From the NCBI GenBank assembly GCA_020633625.1, contig JACKDJ010000005.1, forward strand, positions 1-64,000: DNA of 64,000 nucleotides, written 5' to 3'. Source of the stretch: Myxococcales bacterium. Its GTDB lineage: Bacteria; Myxococcota_A; Bradymonadia; REDH01. The translations under genes were made by a program, and so were the position numbers. Below are positions 50,851-59,340 of this stretch, piece by piece. Numbering within the stretch: position 1 is the stretch's first letter; the number at the start of each line of letters is the position of its first letter. Below the pieces are notes generated by a model that saw only the letters and a list, made by a program, of their open reading frames with translations, had not been told where the DNA came from and made no database searches.

Positions 50851-51522
50851 CTAGCTTGGGGCGTCGCCTTTCGCGTCGCGAGCGCCGGCGCGGAGCGCTT
50901 CGAGGTTGGCGGCGAGCTCTCGCGGGAGGGGCGCGTGAAAGGAACGTCCGTCGGGGAGCTCGATCCGCTCGGCGTGGAGCCACAGCCGGCCCGGAAATGC
51001 GGGGATCCGGATCTCCGTGGGTCCGGGGTACCGTGTGTCGCCGACGATGGCGTGGCCAATGCCCTGCATGTGTCGTCGGAGCTGATGTTTGCGGCCGTGC
51101 TCGGGCCGGAGGGCGACGTAGGAGAACCCTCCCATCCACTCTCGCGTGCGGTAGCGGGTCACGGCCTCGAGTGGCCGCCCTCGCCTGCCGTCGTCGAGTG
51201 GGCGCCGGACGATCCCCTTGGCGCGAGTACGACCAAACACGACGGCGGCGTAGCGTTTGGCCACCTGCCCGGCGGCAAACATGGCACCGAGCTCGGCGCG
51301 CAACTCCGCGGTCTCGGCATACAACACGACGCCAGATGTCTCGAGGTCGAGGCGATTGACGGGCGCGACGTCGGGCGGGGCTCCCGCCGCGACGAGGGCC
51401 GTCCTGACGTCGGGCGCGTCGGTGCCGTTGGCGGCGTGGACGAGCCATCCGGTGGGCTTGCACACAATCCAGAGGCCGCGGTCGACGGTCGGTGGCTCCG
51501 GGAGCTGTTGCATTGCGACCAC
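50851..51522 (-). CDS. RluA-family pseudouridine synthase
   Basis: A 223-residue enzyme that isomerises uridine in rRNA or tRNA. The catalytic Asp lies in the family motif PVNRLDLETSGVVLYA (about residue 56). HGRKHQLRRHMQGIGHAIVGD is the second conserved block and RLWLHAERIELP the third. There is no S4 domain, so it is a minimal type close to RluA/TruC. The GTG at 51522 follows the glycosyltransferase stop directly; the ATG at 51513 (MQQLPEPP) is an equally good start. It is the second gene of a short minus-strand run after the glycosyltransferase, and its target position is unknown. Confidence 0.9.
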   Translation of the reverse strand: MVAMQQLPEPPTVDRGLWIVCKPTGWLVHAANGTDAPDVRTALVAAGAPPDVAPVNRLDLETSGVVLYAETAELRAELGAMFAAGQVAKRYAAVVFGRTRAKGIVRRPLDDGRRGRPLEAVTRYRTREWMGGFSYVALRPEHGRKHQLRRHMQGIGHAIVGDTRYPGPTEIRIPAFPGRLWLHAERIELPDGRSFHAPLPRELAANLEALRAGARDAKGDAPS

Positions 51523-52767
51523 TCAGATGTCTGGGACGTCGCCGAAGCGCGCGAGCGCCCGGTAGATCTGGACGTAGCGGCGCGCCATGGCGTCGGCCGA
51601 GTATCCGGCGACGACTCGCTCGCGGGCCCGGATCCCGTCGGCGGCGCGCCGCACAGGGTCGCGGGCATAGACGAGCAGGGCATCGGCCAGCGCGGCGGCA
51701 TCGCCGGGAGGAACGATCTGTCCGCACCCACCGGAGGTGAGTTTCCGAACCTCGCCGACGTCGGTCGCGACGACGGGCGCGCCGGCTGCCATCCCCTCGA
51801 GGAGCGCGAGCGGGAGTCCCTCGCGGCGGCTGGACAGGGCGATGACGTCGTAGGCGACCATGAGGCGCTCTGCGTCGGAGCGGCTGCCGAGCATGATGAC
51901 GTTTCCAGAGAGGCCGAGCGCCTCGACGTGGGCCGCGATCCGTCGCTCTTCGGCGCCGGTGCCGACGATGACGAGTTGGGCGGACGGGTCGACGTTTGCG
52001 ACGATCCGAAACGCGTCGACGAGGGTGATGTGGTCTTTCTCGGGGGCGAGCCGGGCGACGCAGCCGGCGACGAAGCCGTCACGGAGCCCGAGTTCGGCGC
52101 GGATCGCCCGGCGCGCGGCGGGCGACGGCTCGGGGCCGACGGCGACCCCGTTGGGGACATACTCCGGGTCATCGCCGAGGTTCTCGCGGCGCCAGAGGGC
52201 CAGCTCGTTCGAGACGCAGACCGTGTGCGCGAAGTGGCGCATCGTGCGTCCGATGAGCTCCCGCCGCGGGGCGTCGTACATCTCGCGGGAGTGCTCGGTG
52301 TAGACGTGGCAGACGTTTGCGAGGCGGCTGGCGAGGGCGCCGTAGACGAACGGCCCCATGTGGTGCGAGTGCAGCACGTGGATGCGCCGTGCGACGAGCT
52401 CCTGCGCGATCTTGAAGCCAAGGGCGGGCGAGACGCCCGGCTCGGTCGGGAAGAAGACGGTGTCGGTGCCCTCGCGAGGGAGCCCCTCGCGGAGCTCGCC
52501 GTCTTCGCCGTACGCGATGACGGTAGACTTGACGCCGTACTTTCGACCGGCGCGGCAGAGAGCCTGGACGACCCGTTCGAGCCCGCCGACTTTGAACGAG
52601 AGGGCGAGGTGGGCGACGCGGATCTCCTCGTCGGGGCCCTTCGGGCTCGCGCCTCGGACAGCACGCCATGTGCCGGTCCACTTCACGGCCTCGCGCGTGA
52701 CAGCGATCAGCTCGCGCGTCGCGCGGTCTGCAGTGTAGGGCGGGGCTGGGGGTGACGGCGAAGACAT
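51523..52767 (-). CDS. GT4-family glycosyltransferase
   Basis: A 414-residue retaining glycosyltransferase with two Rossmann-like domains. The N domain begins RVAHLALSFKVGGLERVVQAL, which contains the GGxE/ER loop. The C domain holds CVARLAPEKDHITLVDAF and the donor-binding EX7E-like segment SSRREGLPLALLEGMAAGAPVV with two Glu, typical of GT-B GT4 enzymes. SRxEGLPLALLE is the strongest marker. It transfers a sugar from a nucleotide donor in polysaccharide or glycolipid synthesis; neither donor nor acceptor is readable. The ATG at 52767 is used, since the family similarity begins about 50 residues in. It abuts the pseudouridine synthase gene. Confidence 0.92.
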   Translation of the reverse strand: MSSPSPPAPPYTADRATRELIAVTREAVKWTGTWRAVRGASPKGPDEEIRVAHLALSFKVGGLERVVQALCRAGRKYGVKSTVIAYGEDGELREGLPREGTDTVFFPTEPGVSPALGFKIAQELVARRIHVLHSHHMGPFVYGALASRLANVCHVYTEHSREMYDAPRRELIGRTMRHFAHTVCVSNELALWRRENLGDDPEYVPNGVAVGPEPSPAARRAIRAELGLRDGFVAGCVARLAPEKDHITLVDAFRIVANVDPSAQLVIVGTGAEERRIAAHVEALGLSGNVIMLGSRSDAERLMVAYDVIALSSRREGLPLALLEGMAAGAPVVATDVGEVRKLTSGGCGQIVPPGDAAALADALLVYARDPVRRAADGIRARERVVAGYSADAMARRYVQIYRALARFGDVPDI

Positions 52768-52888
52768 CGACAGCGGTATAGCGCGCCGGTGCTCGCAGCG
52801 CACGATCCGGTCGCCCTTCTCGCGCGGGCGCCGAGTTGCTAAGAGCCTGCCCATCCCACCTCGCCCCACAGCGATCGCGGAGTCTGGA

Positions 52889-53752
52889 ATGCGCTGGCAG
52901 TCAGGAAGAAGGAGCTCGAACGTCGAGGATCGCCGCGGCGTGTCGGCTGGCGGCGCGCCGCTCAAGATCGGCGGCGGCGCGGTCGTGATCGTGATCATCG
53001 GGCTTCTGATGGGGAAGAGCCCTGTGGAGATCCTGCAGGCGGTGCTGACGACGCAGCAGGGCGCGCCGTCGGCGAACGTGGGCGCGCCGCGGCAGCCCTC
53101 GGCCGAGGAGAACCAGCTTGCGGACTTCGTGTCGGTCGTCCTGGCGGACACAGAGGACACGTGGCCCGGCGTGCTGTCGACCGTGAACATCAACTACGAG
53201 GCACCCAAGCTCGTGCTCTTCACGGACGCGGTGGCCTCGGCGTGCGGTACACAGTCGTCGGCGGTGGGGCCGTTCTACTGCCCCGGCGACGAGACCGTGT
53301 ACATCGACCTCGGCTTCTACGCCGAGCTGCAGTCACGGTTCGGAGCGCCTGGCGACTTCGCGCAGGCGTACGTGATCGCCCACGAGGTGGGGCACCACGT
53401 GCAGAATCTGCTCGGAACGTCGGAGCGCGTGCACAACCAGCAGCGGAACATGAGCGAGGCGGATGCCAACGAGCTCTCCGTGCGGCTCGAGTTGCAGGCC
53501 GACTGTTACGCGGGTGTGTGGGCGCACCACGCGGACAAGGCACGGAGCGTGCTGGAGGCCGGCGACGTCGACGAAGCGCTCAACGCCGCGTCTGCGATCG
53601 GCGACGACCGCCTTCAGCGGGAGGCGACGGGTCGGGTCGTGCCGGAGTCGTTCACGCACGGGACCTCGGCGCAACGCGCGCGGTGGTTCCGCACGGGCTT
53701 GGCGCAGGGGAACCTGCTGGCGTGCGACACATTCACCACCACAGCCCTGTGA
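52889..53752 (+). CDS. Neutral zinc metallopeptidase (YpfJ/PF04228 family)
   Basis: A 287-residue membrane protein. It starts MRWQSGRRSSNVEDRRG, as this family does, has one transmembrane helix (about 25-42) and a periplasmic or outer-facing protease domain. The zinc site is AYVIAHEVGHHVQNLLG (HEXXH, about residue 166) with the third ligand in ELQADCYAGVWAHHAD. The length is typical. The family is common in bacteria; its substrates are poorly known. The ATG at 52889 has GGAG six bases upstream. It diverges from the glycosyltransferase gene (121 bases), and its stop overlaps the GTG of the next gene (GTGA). Confidence 0.92.
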   Translation: MRWQSGRRSSNVEDRRGVSAGGAPLKIGGGAVVIVIIGLLMGKSPVEILQAVLTTQQGAPSANVGAPRQPSAEENQLADFVSVVLADTEDTWPGVLSTVNINYEAPKLVLFTDAVASACGTQSSAVGPFYCPGDETVYIDLGFYAELQSRFGAPGDFAQAYVIAHEVGHHVQNLLGTSERVHNQQRNMSEADANELSVRLELQADCYAGVWAHHADKARSVLEAGDVDEALNAASAIGDDRLQREATGRVVPESFTHGTSAQRARWFRTGLAQGNLLACDTFTTTAL

Positions 53753-54705
53753 GCGTTCCCGTGAAGAGCGGCGGATGGACGGCGGCGGAGCTCCCGCGAC
53801 AAGACGGCAAGACGTTCGTGATCACCGGCGCGAACAGCGGGCTCGGCTTCGAGGCGGCGCGCGTTCTGGCGGGGCTTGGTGCGCGGGTCGTGCTGGCGTG
53901 CCGCAACTCCGGCAAGGCCGCGGACGCGGCGGCGCGAATCGCCGCTGAGACGCCCGGGGCCGTGACCCCGTTCATTCCGCTCGACCTGGCGCGGCTCGCG
54001 TCCGTCCGCGACTTCGCAGCGCGGGCGAGCGATGAGCTCGACCGAATCGACTGCCTCGTGAACAACGCCGGCCTGATGGGCTTGCCGTATGGAAAGACCG
54101 AGGACGGGTTCGAGCAGACGTTCGGGATCAACCACCTCGGCCACTTCGCGCTGACGGGTCTGCTGGGCCCGAAGCTGCTGGCCGCTGGCACCGCGACGGA
54201 GCCGGCGCGCGTCGTTGCGACGTCGAGCATCGCTCACCGCCAGGGCCGAATCCGCTTCGAGGACATCCACTGGGACCGCGGCTACTGGACGTGGGGCTCT
54301 TACGCGATGTCGAAGCTCGCGAACCTGATGTTCGCGTATGAGCTGGACCGCAGGCTGGAGCGGTCGGGTGAGCCGGTGATCGCGCTGGCGTGCCACCCTG
54401 GCGTCGCCGACACGAACATTGTCGAGACGTCGACTCGCTCGCGCGGCCTGGGCTTCTTGGACCCGATCATGAAGGCGGGCTCTCGGCTCGTGACGCAGCC
54501 GGCGTGGAAGGGGGCGCTGCCCACGCTCTGGGCCGCCGCTCGCCCAGACGCGCGGCGCGGCTCGTACATCGGCCCGCGTGGGCCGTTTGGCGCGTTCGGG
54601 CTGCCGACGGAGACGGGGTCGACGCGCCGCTCGCGAGACGAGGACGCCGCGCGGCGGCTGTGGGAGGTCTCGGTGGAGCTCACCGGCGTCGACCCGTTCG
54701 CCTGA
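53749..54705 (+). CDS. Short-chain dehydrogenase/reductase
   Basis: A 318-residue NAD(P)-dependent oxidoreductase with a Rossmann fold. The cofactor motif TGANSGLGFEAARVL lies at about residue 27, NNAGLMGLPYG at about 103 and INHLGHFALTGLL follows. The catalytic Ser is in VVATSSIAHRQG, and the Tyr-Lys pair sits in WGSYAMSKLANLMFAYEL (YxxxK). The group resembles retinol dehydrogenase/WW-oxidoreductase-like SDRs. The start is either the GTG at 53749, whose GTGA overlaps the protease stop, or the GTG at 53761; the overlap favours the first. The frame continues upstream as a shadow of the protease gene. The substrate is unknown. Confidence 0.9.
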   Translation: MSVPVKSGGWTAAELPRQDGKTFVITGANSGLGFEAARVLAGLGARVVLACRNSGKAADAAARIAAETPGAVTPFIPLDLARLASVRDFAARASDELDRIDCLVNNAGLMGLPYGKTEDGFEQTFGINHLGHFALTGLLGPKLLAAGTATEPARVVATSSIAHRQGRIRFEDIHWDRGYWTWGSYAMSKLANLMFAYELDRRLERSGEPVIALACHPGVADTNIVETSTRSRGLGFLDPIMKAGSRLVTQPAWKGALPTLWAAARPDARRGSYIGPRGPFGAFGLPTETGSTRRSRDEDAARRLWEVSVELTGVDPFA

Positions 54706-54724
54706 CGTGGGGGGTTCGACCGAG

Positions 54725-55936
54725 GTGAGATCGCACGCGACGGTGACGCTGGCGCCGCGGGCGGCGCGGCCGCTCTGGCACGGCCACCCGTGGGTACGCG
54801 ACGACGCGATCGCCCGCGTCGAGGGGTCGCCGCGGTCTGGCGATGTGGTGCGGGTGGTCGACGAGCGCGGCGCGGTGATTGACTACGCGCTGTGGGGCGA
54901 GCGGTCGCGGATCCGGGCTCGCACGCTGGGCGTCGGAGCGGACTGGCCGGCTGGGTGGGAGACGTCTCTGTTGCCGGCGGCGTTCTGGGATGCGCGGCTG
55001 GCGGAGGCCGTCAGGCGCCGGGCTGCGGCTGGGCTGCCGAGCGCGGCGACGACGGCGTATCGGCTGCTGAACTCCGAGGGCGACCACACGCCGGGGGTGA
55101 TCGTCGACGTGTTCGGTGGGGTGGCGGCTGTGCAGCTCACGACGGCTGCCGCGGTGCGCCATGCCGACGCGATCGCTTCGGCGGTGAGCGCGCTCTCAGG
55201 GGTGAGCGGGGTCGTTCTGCAGGTGGACGCGCGCCAGGCGGAGTCAGAAGGTTTCGACGAACGTACGAGCTTGTCACTGGGTGTCGTTCCCGACGTTGTT
55301 GAGATCGTCGAAGCGAACGTCACGTATCTGGTCCAGCCGCTCGGCCTTCAGAAGACCGGGCACTACTGCGACCAACGCGAGAACCGCGCGCTCTTCGGCG
55401 GCCTCGCGCGTGGGCGGCGGTGCCTCGACGCGCACGCGTACACGGGCGGCTTTGCGCTTCACGCCGCGCTCGGCGGCGCCGCGTCGGTGGTGGCGGTCGA
55501 CTCGTCACGCCCCGCCCTCGACCGCGCCGCCGAGAACACGGCGAAGAACGGCTGCGCCGATCGCGTCGAGCTGCGGCGCGCGAAGGTCGAGGACGCGCTC
55601 GCGGACTCCGCGGAGCGCGGCGAGCGGTTCGATCTGATCTCCCTCGACCCGCCCAAGCTCGCGGCGTCGCGGCGGGACCTCGAGCGGGCGATGCGCAAGG
55701 TCGAGGCGCTGTGCGCGCAGGCGCTGCGAGTGCTCGCCCCTGAGGGCATTCTGATGATCGCGTCGTGCAGCCACGCAATTGGCCCGGACGACCTGAAGGC
55801 GGCGCTCGGCGCGGCCGCTGGGCGCGAGCACCGCCCGCTGTCGGTGCTCGCGACGACGGAGCAGCCTCCAGACCACCCGTACCCTGTCGCGATGCGGGAG
55901 GGGCGGTACCTCTCGGCGGTTACCGTCTCGGCGTGA
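54725..55936 (+). CDS. RlmI-type class I rRNA (cytosine-C5) methyltransferase
   Basis: A 403-residue SAM-dependent methyltransferase. The N-terminal PUA-like domain (about 1-75) has LWHGHPWVRDDAI; next are YRLLNSEGDHTPGVIVDVFG, then KTGHYCDQRENRALF, and the SAM motif CLDAHAYTGGFALHAALGGA (about 235-254). DLISLDPPKLAAS is the catalytic DPP block and ASCSHAIG the Cys-containing block near the end. E. coli RlmI methylates C1962 of 23S rRNA. The start is the GTG at 54725; another GTG at 54707 is in frame but has no better ribosome-binding site. It follows the SDR gene by 19 bases. Confidence 0.9.
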   Translation: MRSHATVTLAPRAARPLWHGHPWVRDDAIARVEGSPRSGDVVRVVDERGAVIDYALWGERSRIRARTLGVGADWPAGWETSLLPAAFWDARLAEAVRRRAAAGLPSAATTAYRLLNSEGDHTPGVIVDVFGGVAAVQLTTAAAVRHADAIASAVSALSGVSGVVLQVDARQAESEGFDERTSLSLGVVPDVVEIVEANVTYLVQPLGLQKTGHYCDQRENRALFGGLARGRRCLDAHAYTGGFALHAALGGAASVVAVDSSRPALDRAAENTAKNGCADRVELRRAKVEDALADSAERGERFDLISLDPPKLAASRRDLERAMRKVEALCAQALRVLAPEGILMIASCSHAIGPDDLKAALGAAAGREHRPLSVLATTEQPPDHPYPVAMREGRYLSAVTVSA

Positions 55937-56023
55937 TCGCTGCGCCTCTGCGCGCAGCGTGCTCAACGCGCGGTGCTGGCTGCCCGACCGGGCGTCCTGG
56001 CGAGACTCCGCCCTGGCCTCCCG

Positions 56024-56878
56024 CTAGCCGAGGAGCTCTTCGCGGCGAAACACGTAGGCGCGCCGCGAGAACTCGCAGACGACCTCGAGCTCATCGTGGG
56101 TCGAGAACAGGTCCTCGAGCGGGTGGACGCCGAGTCCCTGGAGCCGCTTGGCGTAGTAGTCTCGGTCGAGCGGACAGTCGTAACCGACGCCGATCGTCTC
56201 GAGTACGCGTGCGTCGGGCGCTAGCATCGCGAGGAGGTCCTCTGCCGTCGCGCCGGCCTCGATGGTCGCGGAGAGCTCGCGGAGGGTGCTGATACGAGCC
56301 TCGACTGCGTCGAACTCCTCGTCGGTGCAGCCGCCGAGGACTTGGACGAGGAAGCCCCCGGCGCCGAGGCAGCGGGCGTCGGTAGCGAGGCGGACGCCGA
56401 CCCCGACCGCCGAGAGAAGCTGCTCGCTCTGGGAGAGGTACTGCGCCACATCGTCGCCGATCTCGCCGGTGGCAAGCGGCACCATCCCGACGTAGGGCTC
56501 TCCGAAGCCGAGGTCGCGGACGACGACGAGGTTACCGTCCGTGCCGACTCCGCCGCCGACGTCGAGCTTCCCGTCGGGGCGCGCGGGTAGGTCGGCGTGG
56601 GGGTTCGCGACGGCGCCGTAGACGCGGCCGGTACCGGCCGTCCGCGCGAGGACGAGGCCGAGGGGCCCTCCACCCTGCGCCTGAAGGGTGAGCCGCTCGT
56701 CGGCCTTGGCGCTCGCCCCGAGAAGAAGGGTGGCGGTGAGCAGGCGGCCGAGCGCGGCGGCGGCGACTGGCCCGGTGTCGTGCACGCGCATCGCCTCACC
56801 GACCAACTCGGTGGTAACGGCGACGACGATTCGGACGTTCTCGCCGAACGCGAGGGCGCGCACGAGGGAGTCGGTCAT
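56024..56878 (-). CDS. hslO: Hsp33-family chaperone with incomplete zinc-binding cysteines
   Basis: A 284-residue protein that matches Hsp33 from end to end: MTDSLVRALAFGENVRIVVA, LLTATLLLGASAKADERLTL, GPLGLVLARTAGTGRVYG, and the C-terminal redox-switch domain. In canonical Hsp33 this domain binds zinc with four Cys (CxC and CxxC). Here the first pair reads YDCPLD and the second VVCEFSRR, so the second Cys of each pair is replaced by Leu and Ser. Both first Cys remain. The holdase activity might then be constitutive or controlled differently. The length is usual. The ATG at 56878 marks the family start; the longer frame is rejected. Neighbours are unrelated. Confidence 0.9.
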   Translation of the reverse strand: MTDSLVRALAFGENVRIVVAVTTELVGEAMRVHDTGPVAAAALGRLLTATLLLGASAKADERLTLQAQGGGPLGLVLARTAGTGRVYGAVANPHADLPARPDGKLDVGGGVGTDGNLVVVRDLGFGEPYVGMVPLATGEIGDDVAQYLSQSEQLLSAVGVGVRLATDARCLGAGGFLVQVLGGCTDEEFDAVEARISTLRELSATIEAGATAEDLLAMLAPDARVLETIGVGYDCPLDRDYYAKRLQGLGVHPLEDLFSTHDELEVVCEFSRRAYVFRREELLG

Positions 56879-57103
56879 CGGGAGGCTCGGGTTGTCGGGG
56901 TGACGCGGAGACTTGCGCTCGATAGGCGAACTGCGCCGACGCGACAACCCCGAGCCGGGCAGCACCGCGCCCGACCGGCGCGAGGGCCGCCGCCGACCTT
57001 GACGCCCGCGCGCCAACTCTGGATATCGACCCTACCCTGTGATGGAGCCCCCCATGACGACGCGAGACGCCAGACACCCGACGCGACGCACGAGAGGCGT
57101 CCG

Positions 57104-57961
57104 ATGAGCGACGCGGTGACTCTGGCCACGCCCGCGCTCGACCGGACGGTGCTGCCGGAGTGGCTCGAGTCGTTCGAGCGGGTGATCGGGCAGCCGGTGG
57201 AGGTTCGGGAGTTTGGTGATGACGGCCACCAGCAGCTCGTCTTTCCTGCCTCGATCGACGAGAACAACATGTTGGGGGGGACGGGCCACTTCGGGCAGTC
57301 TCCTGCGATGGTCGCGCACAACCGGTCTCTCGGGTTCGAGTGGACGGAGCAGGGGCGCATTCTCACGGCGCCGACCCCCGGGAGTCTGAACGAGCTGCTG
57401 GACGCGCGCGTCGGCGCCGACGTCGGGTGGCGCCTTGGGTACGTGCGCGAGGCGCGCGGAGCGATGTCGATGGGGCCGTTTCTGCGCCGATATCTGGACG
57501 GGACGATCCCGATTCAGCTCGGCGGCGCCGAGTTCGTCCGGGAGCAGATTGCGCGACGCGGCCCTGGGGCCCTGCGCTTCCAGTTCATCTCGGTCGCGCA
57601 CGATCTGACAGTCCACGGGCTGAACTACCACCTCGTGGATCGGGATCTGATCGAGCAGCTCCGCGCGCGAGTGTTCGAGTCTGTTCCGGAGCGAGCGGAG
57701 AGCTGGGCGTCTCCCGGTGCCTCCGGTCCGCTGACGCTGGGCTTCTTTCTCGACAACGACCTGAACCGGTACTGCTACGCCGTGTGGTGTCGCGCGTCGG
57801 GGCCGGCCGAGTTCCGTCGCCTGTTTCGCGCGAACTTCGGTCAGCTCCTGGCTGGGCTCGACATACGACTGCGGGAGACGCGCGACGGCAAGGGCGACGT
57901 CCCGAGCGGGGATACGAACGACATGGCGCCCTTGGACACGGTGGAGTTCCGGATCCCCTAG
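57104..57961 (+). CDS. Conserved-looking protein of unknown function
   Basis: A 285-residue protein, MSDAVTLATPALDRTVLPEW..., with no signal peptide or transmembrane helix. It has well-formed secondary-structure patterning (FERVIGQPVEVREFGDDGH, SPAMVAHNRSLGFEWTEQGR, WRLGYVREARGAMSMGPFL) and a NYHLVDRDLIEQLRARVF helix. Its codon use and third-position GC are like the neighbours, so it is a real gene. I do not recognise the family and see no catalytic motif; the length and the even distribution of Phe, Tyr and Arg suggest a globular cytosolic protein. The ATG at 57104 has GAGAGG upstream. It is convergent with cysH, 24 bases apart. Confidence 0.75.
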   Translation: MSDAVTLATPALDRTVLPEWLESFERVIGQPVEVREFGDDGHQQLVFPASIDENNMLGGTGHFGQSPAMVAHNRSLGFEWTEQGRILTAPTPGSLNELLDARVGADVGWRLGYVREARGAMSMGPFLRRYLDGTIPIQLGGAEFVREQIARRGPGALRFQFISVAHDLTVHGLNYHLVDRDLIEQLRARVFESVPERAESWASPGASGPLTLGFFLDNDLNRYCYAVWCRASGPAEFRRLFRANFGQLLAGLDIRLRETRDGKGDVPSGDTNDMAPLDTVEFRIP

Positions 57962-57985
57962 TTTGGTGAGGCGTACGCCCCGTTC

Positions 57986-58753
57986 TCAGTGCGTCGCGCT
58001 GGACTGGTGGAGCCCGGCGCGCGCGTGGAGACCGCACTCCTTGTGCTCCGGGCGCTCCCACCACCACCGCCCTGCCCGCTCGTCTTCGCCCGGGAGCACC
58101 GCCCGCGTGCACGGGGCGCAGCCGATCGAGGGGAAGCCGCGGTCGTGGAGGCGGTTGTAGGGGACGCCGTGGCGCTCGATGTATGTCCACACATCGGCGC
58201 GGGACCAGGAGGCGAGCGGGTTGAACTTGACCAGCCCGCCGTTTGTGATGTCGCGCTCGACGGTGGCCACTTCGGCGCGCGTGATGGACTGCTCGCGGCG
58301 CAGGCCCGTGACCCAGGCGTCGGCCGTGTCGAGGACGCGTCGGAGCGGCTCGAGCTTGCGGACCTGGCAGCACTCGCGGCGGTCCTCGATGGACGCGTAG
58401 AAGCTGTTGTTGCCTTTCTCGCGAACGAGCTCCTGCAGCGACACCTGGTTGGGGACCATCACCTCGAGGCGAATGCCGTAGCGCTCGACGATCGCGTCCA
58501 TGACCTCGTAGGTCTCCTGGTGCAGGCGCCCTGTGTCGAGCGTGAAGACCCGAACGGAGGGGTCGATGCGCGCCGCGATGTCGATGAGCACGACGTCTTC
58601 GGCGCCGAAGCTCGAGGCAACGACGAGCCGCGAGCCGAAGCGCTCGATCGCGTACTCGATGGCCGCCTCGGCGGGCGCATCGGCGAAGCGGCGGTCGAGA
58701 CGCTCGAGGGTCGCGTCCGAGAGGGCGACGGGGCGTGAGAGCAGCTCGTTCAT
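57986..58753 (-). CDS. cysH: Assimilatory adenylyl-sulfate/PAPS reductase
   Basis: A 255-residue enzyme that reduces activated sulfate to sulfite with thioredoxin. The N-terminal loop has VVASSFGAEDVVLIDI (PP-loop-like, about residue 47), and RVFTLDTGRLHQETYEV follows. ECCQVRKLEPLRRVL, with the Cys pair, and GCAPCTRAVLPGEDERAGRW supply four [4Fe-4S] ligands; the catalytic Cys is in KECGLH near the C terminus. The Cys-Cys/CxxC set identifies the iron-sulfur type that prefers APS over PAPS. It is the last gene of the cobA-sulfite reductase-DUF934-cysH operon, 35 bases after DUF934. The ATG at 58753 is used; the upstream extension is Arg-rich shadow. Confidence 0.94.
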   Translation of the reverse strand: MNELLSRPVALSDATLERLDRRFADAPAEAAIEYAIERFGSRLVVASSFGAEDVVLIDIAARIDPSVRVFTLDTGRLHQETYEVMDAIVERYGIRLEVMVPNQVSLQELVREKGNNSFYASIEDRRECCQVRKLEPLRRVLDTADAWVTGLRREQSITRAEVATVERDITNGGLVKFNPLASWSRADVWTYIERHGVPYNRLHDRGFPSIGCAPCTRAVLPGEDERAGRWWWERPEHKECGLHARAGLHQSSATH

Positions 58754-58788
58754 GGTGGCTCGCTGGCGGTTGGAGGCGTCGTTTCGGG

Positions 58789-59340
58789 TCAGGCGACGGC
58801 GCGCTGTGTGTCGGGCGTCGGGCGGCGGTATCGGGGCAGCGCGGTATCGGCGGCGCCCTGGTACGTGACGGAGAAGTCGCTCAGTCCGGGCAAGAGGTCG
58901 GCGGCGGCGCGTCCGGCTGCGGGCTCGAGGACGTCGAACCCGCACCGCACCATGTAGAACGCCTGGTCGCGAAGGACCTCGCCGCGGGCGCGCACGGAGC
59001 CCAAGAAGCCGAGCTGTTCGCGGAGGATTCGAGCTTGCGTGTATGCTCTGCCGTCGGCGAAGCGGGGAAACTCGAGGGCGACCGCCGCGAGGAGGGGCAG
59101 GTCATCGGCGAGCGTGCGGATGTCGAGGTCGGAGGGGACGACCACCCCGACGCGGCCTCGCGCCGCGAGGGCAGCGCGGTCGGCGCGCCACCGCCCGAGC
59201 GTGACGAAGACGCGAGGCGGCGCGACGGAGGTCGGGGCGTCGGCGCGGCCCGACTGAGAGGGGATCGGCTCGTCGTCGGCGACGAAGACCCACGGGTCGG
59301 CGACAACAGCGCCGTCGAGGACGATCTCACGCGATTCCAT
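58789..59340 (-). CDS. DUF934 family protein (sulfur assimilation partner)
   Basis: A 183-residue protein matching DUF934, which is encoded between sulfite reductase and CysH in many proteobacteria. The RVFVTLGRWRADRAAL start of the domain, FPRFADGRAYTQARILREQLG and VLRDQAFYMVRCGFDVLEP are characteristic. The usual name is 'oxidoreductase, putative' or CysX-like; its job in sulfite reduction is unproven, but the gene order is strong evidence for involvement. It overlaps the sulfite reductase gene by 14 bases and so is translated with it. The ATG at 59340 is used. Confidence 0.88.
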   Translation of the reverse strand: MESREIVLDGAVVADPWVFVADDEPIPSQSGRADAPTSVAPPRVFVTLGRWRADRAALAARGRVGVVVPSDLDIRTLADDLPLLAAVALEFPRFADGRAYTQARILREQLGFLGSVRARGEVLRDQAFYMVRCGFDVLEPAAGRAAADLLPGLSDFSVTYQGAADTALPRYRRPTPDTQRAVA

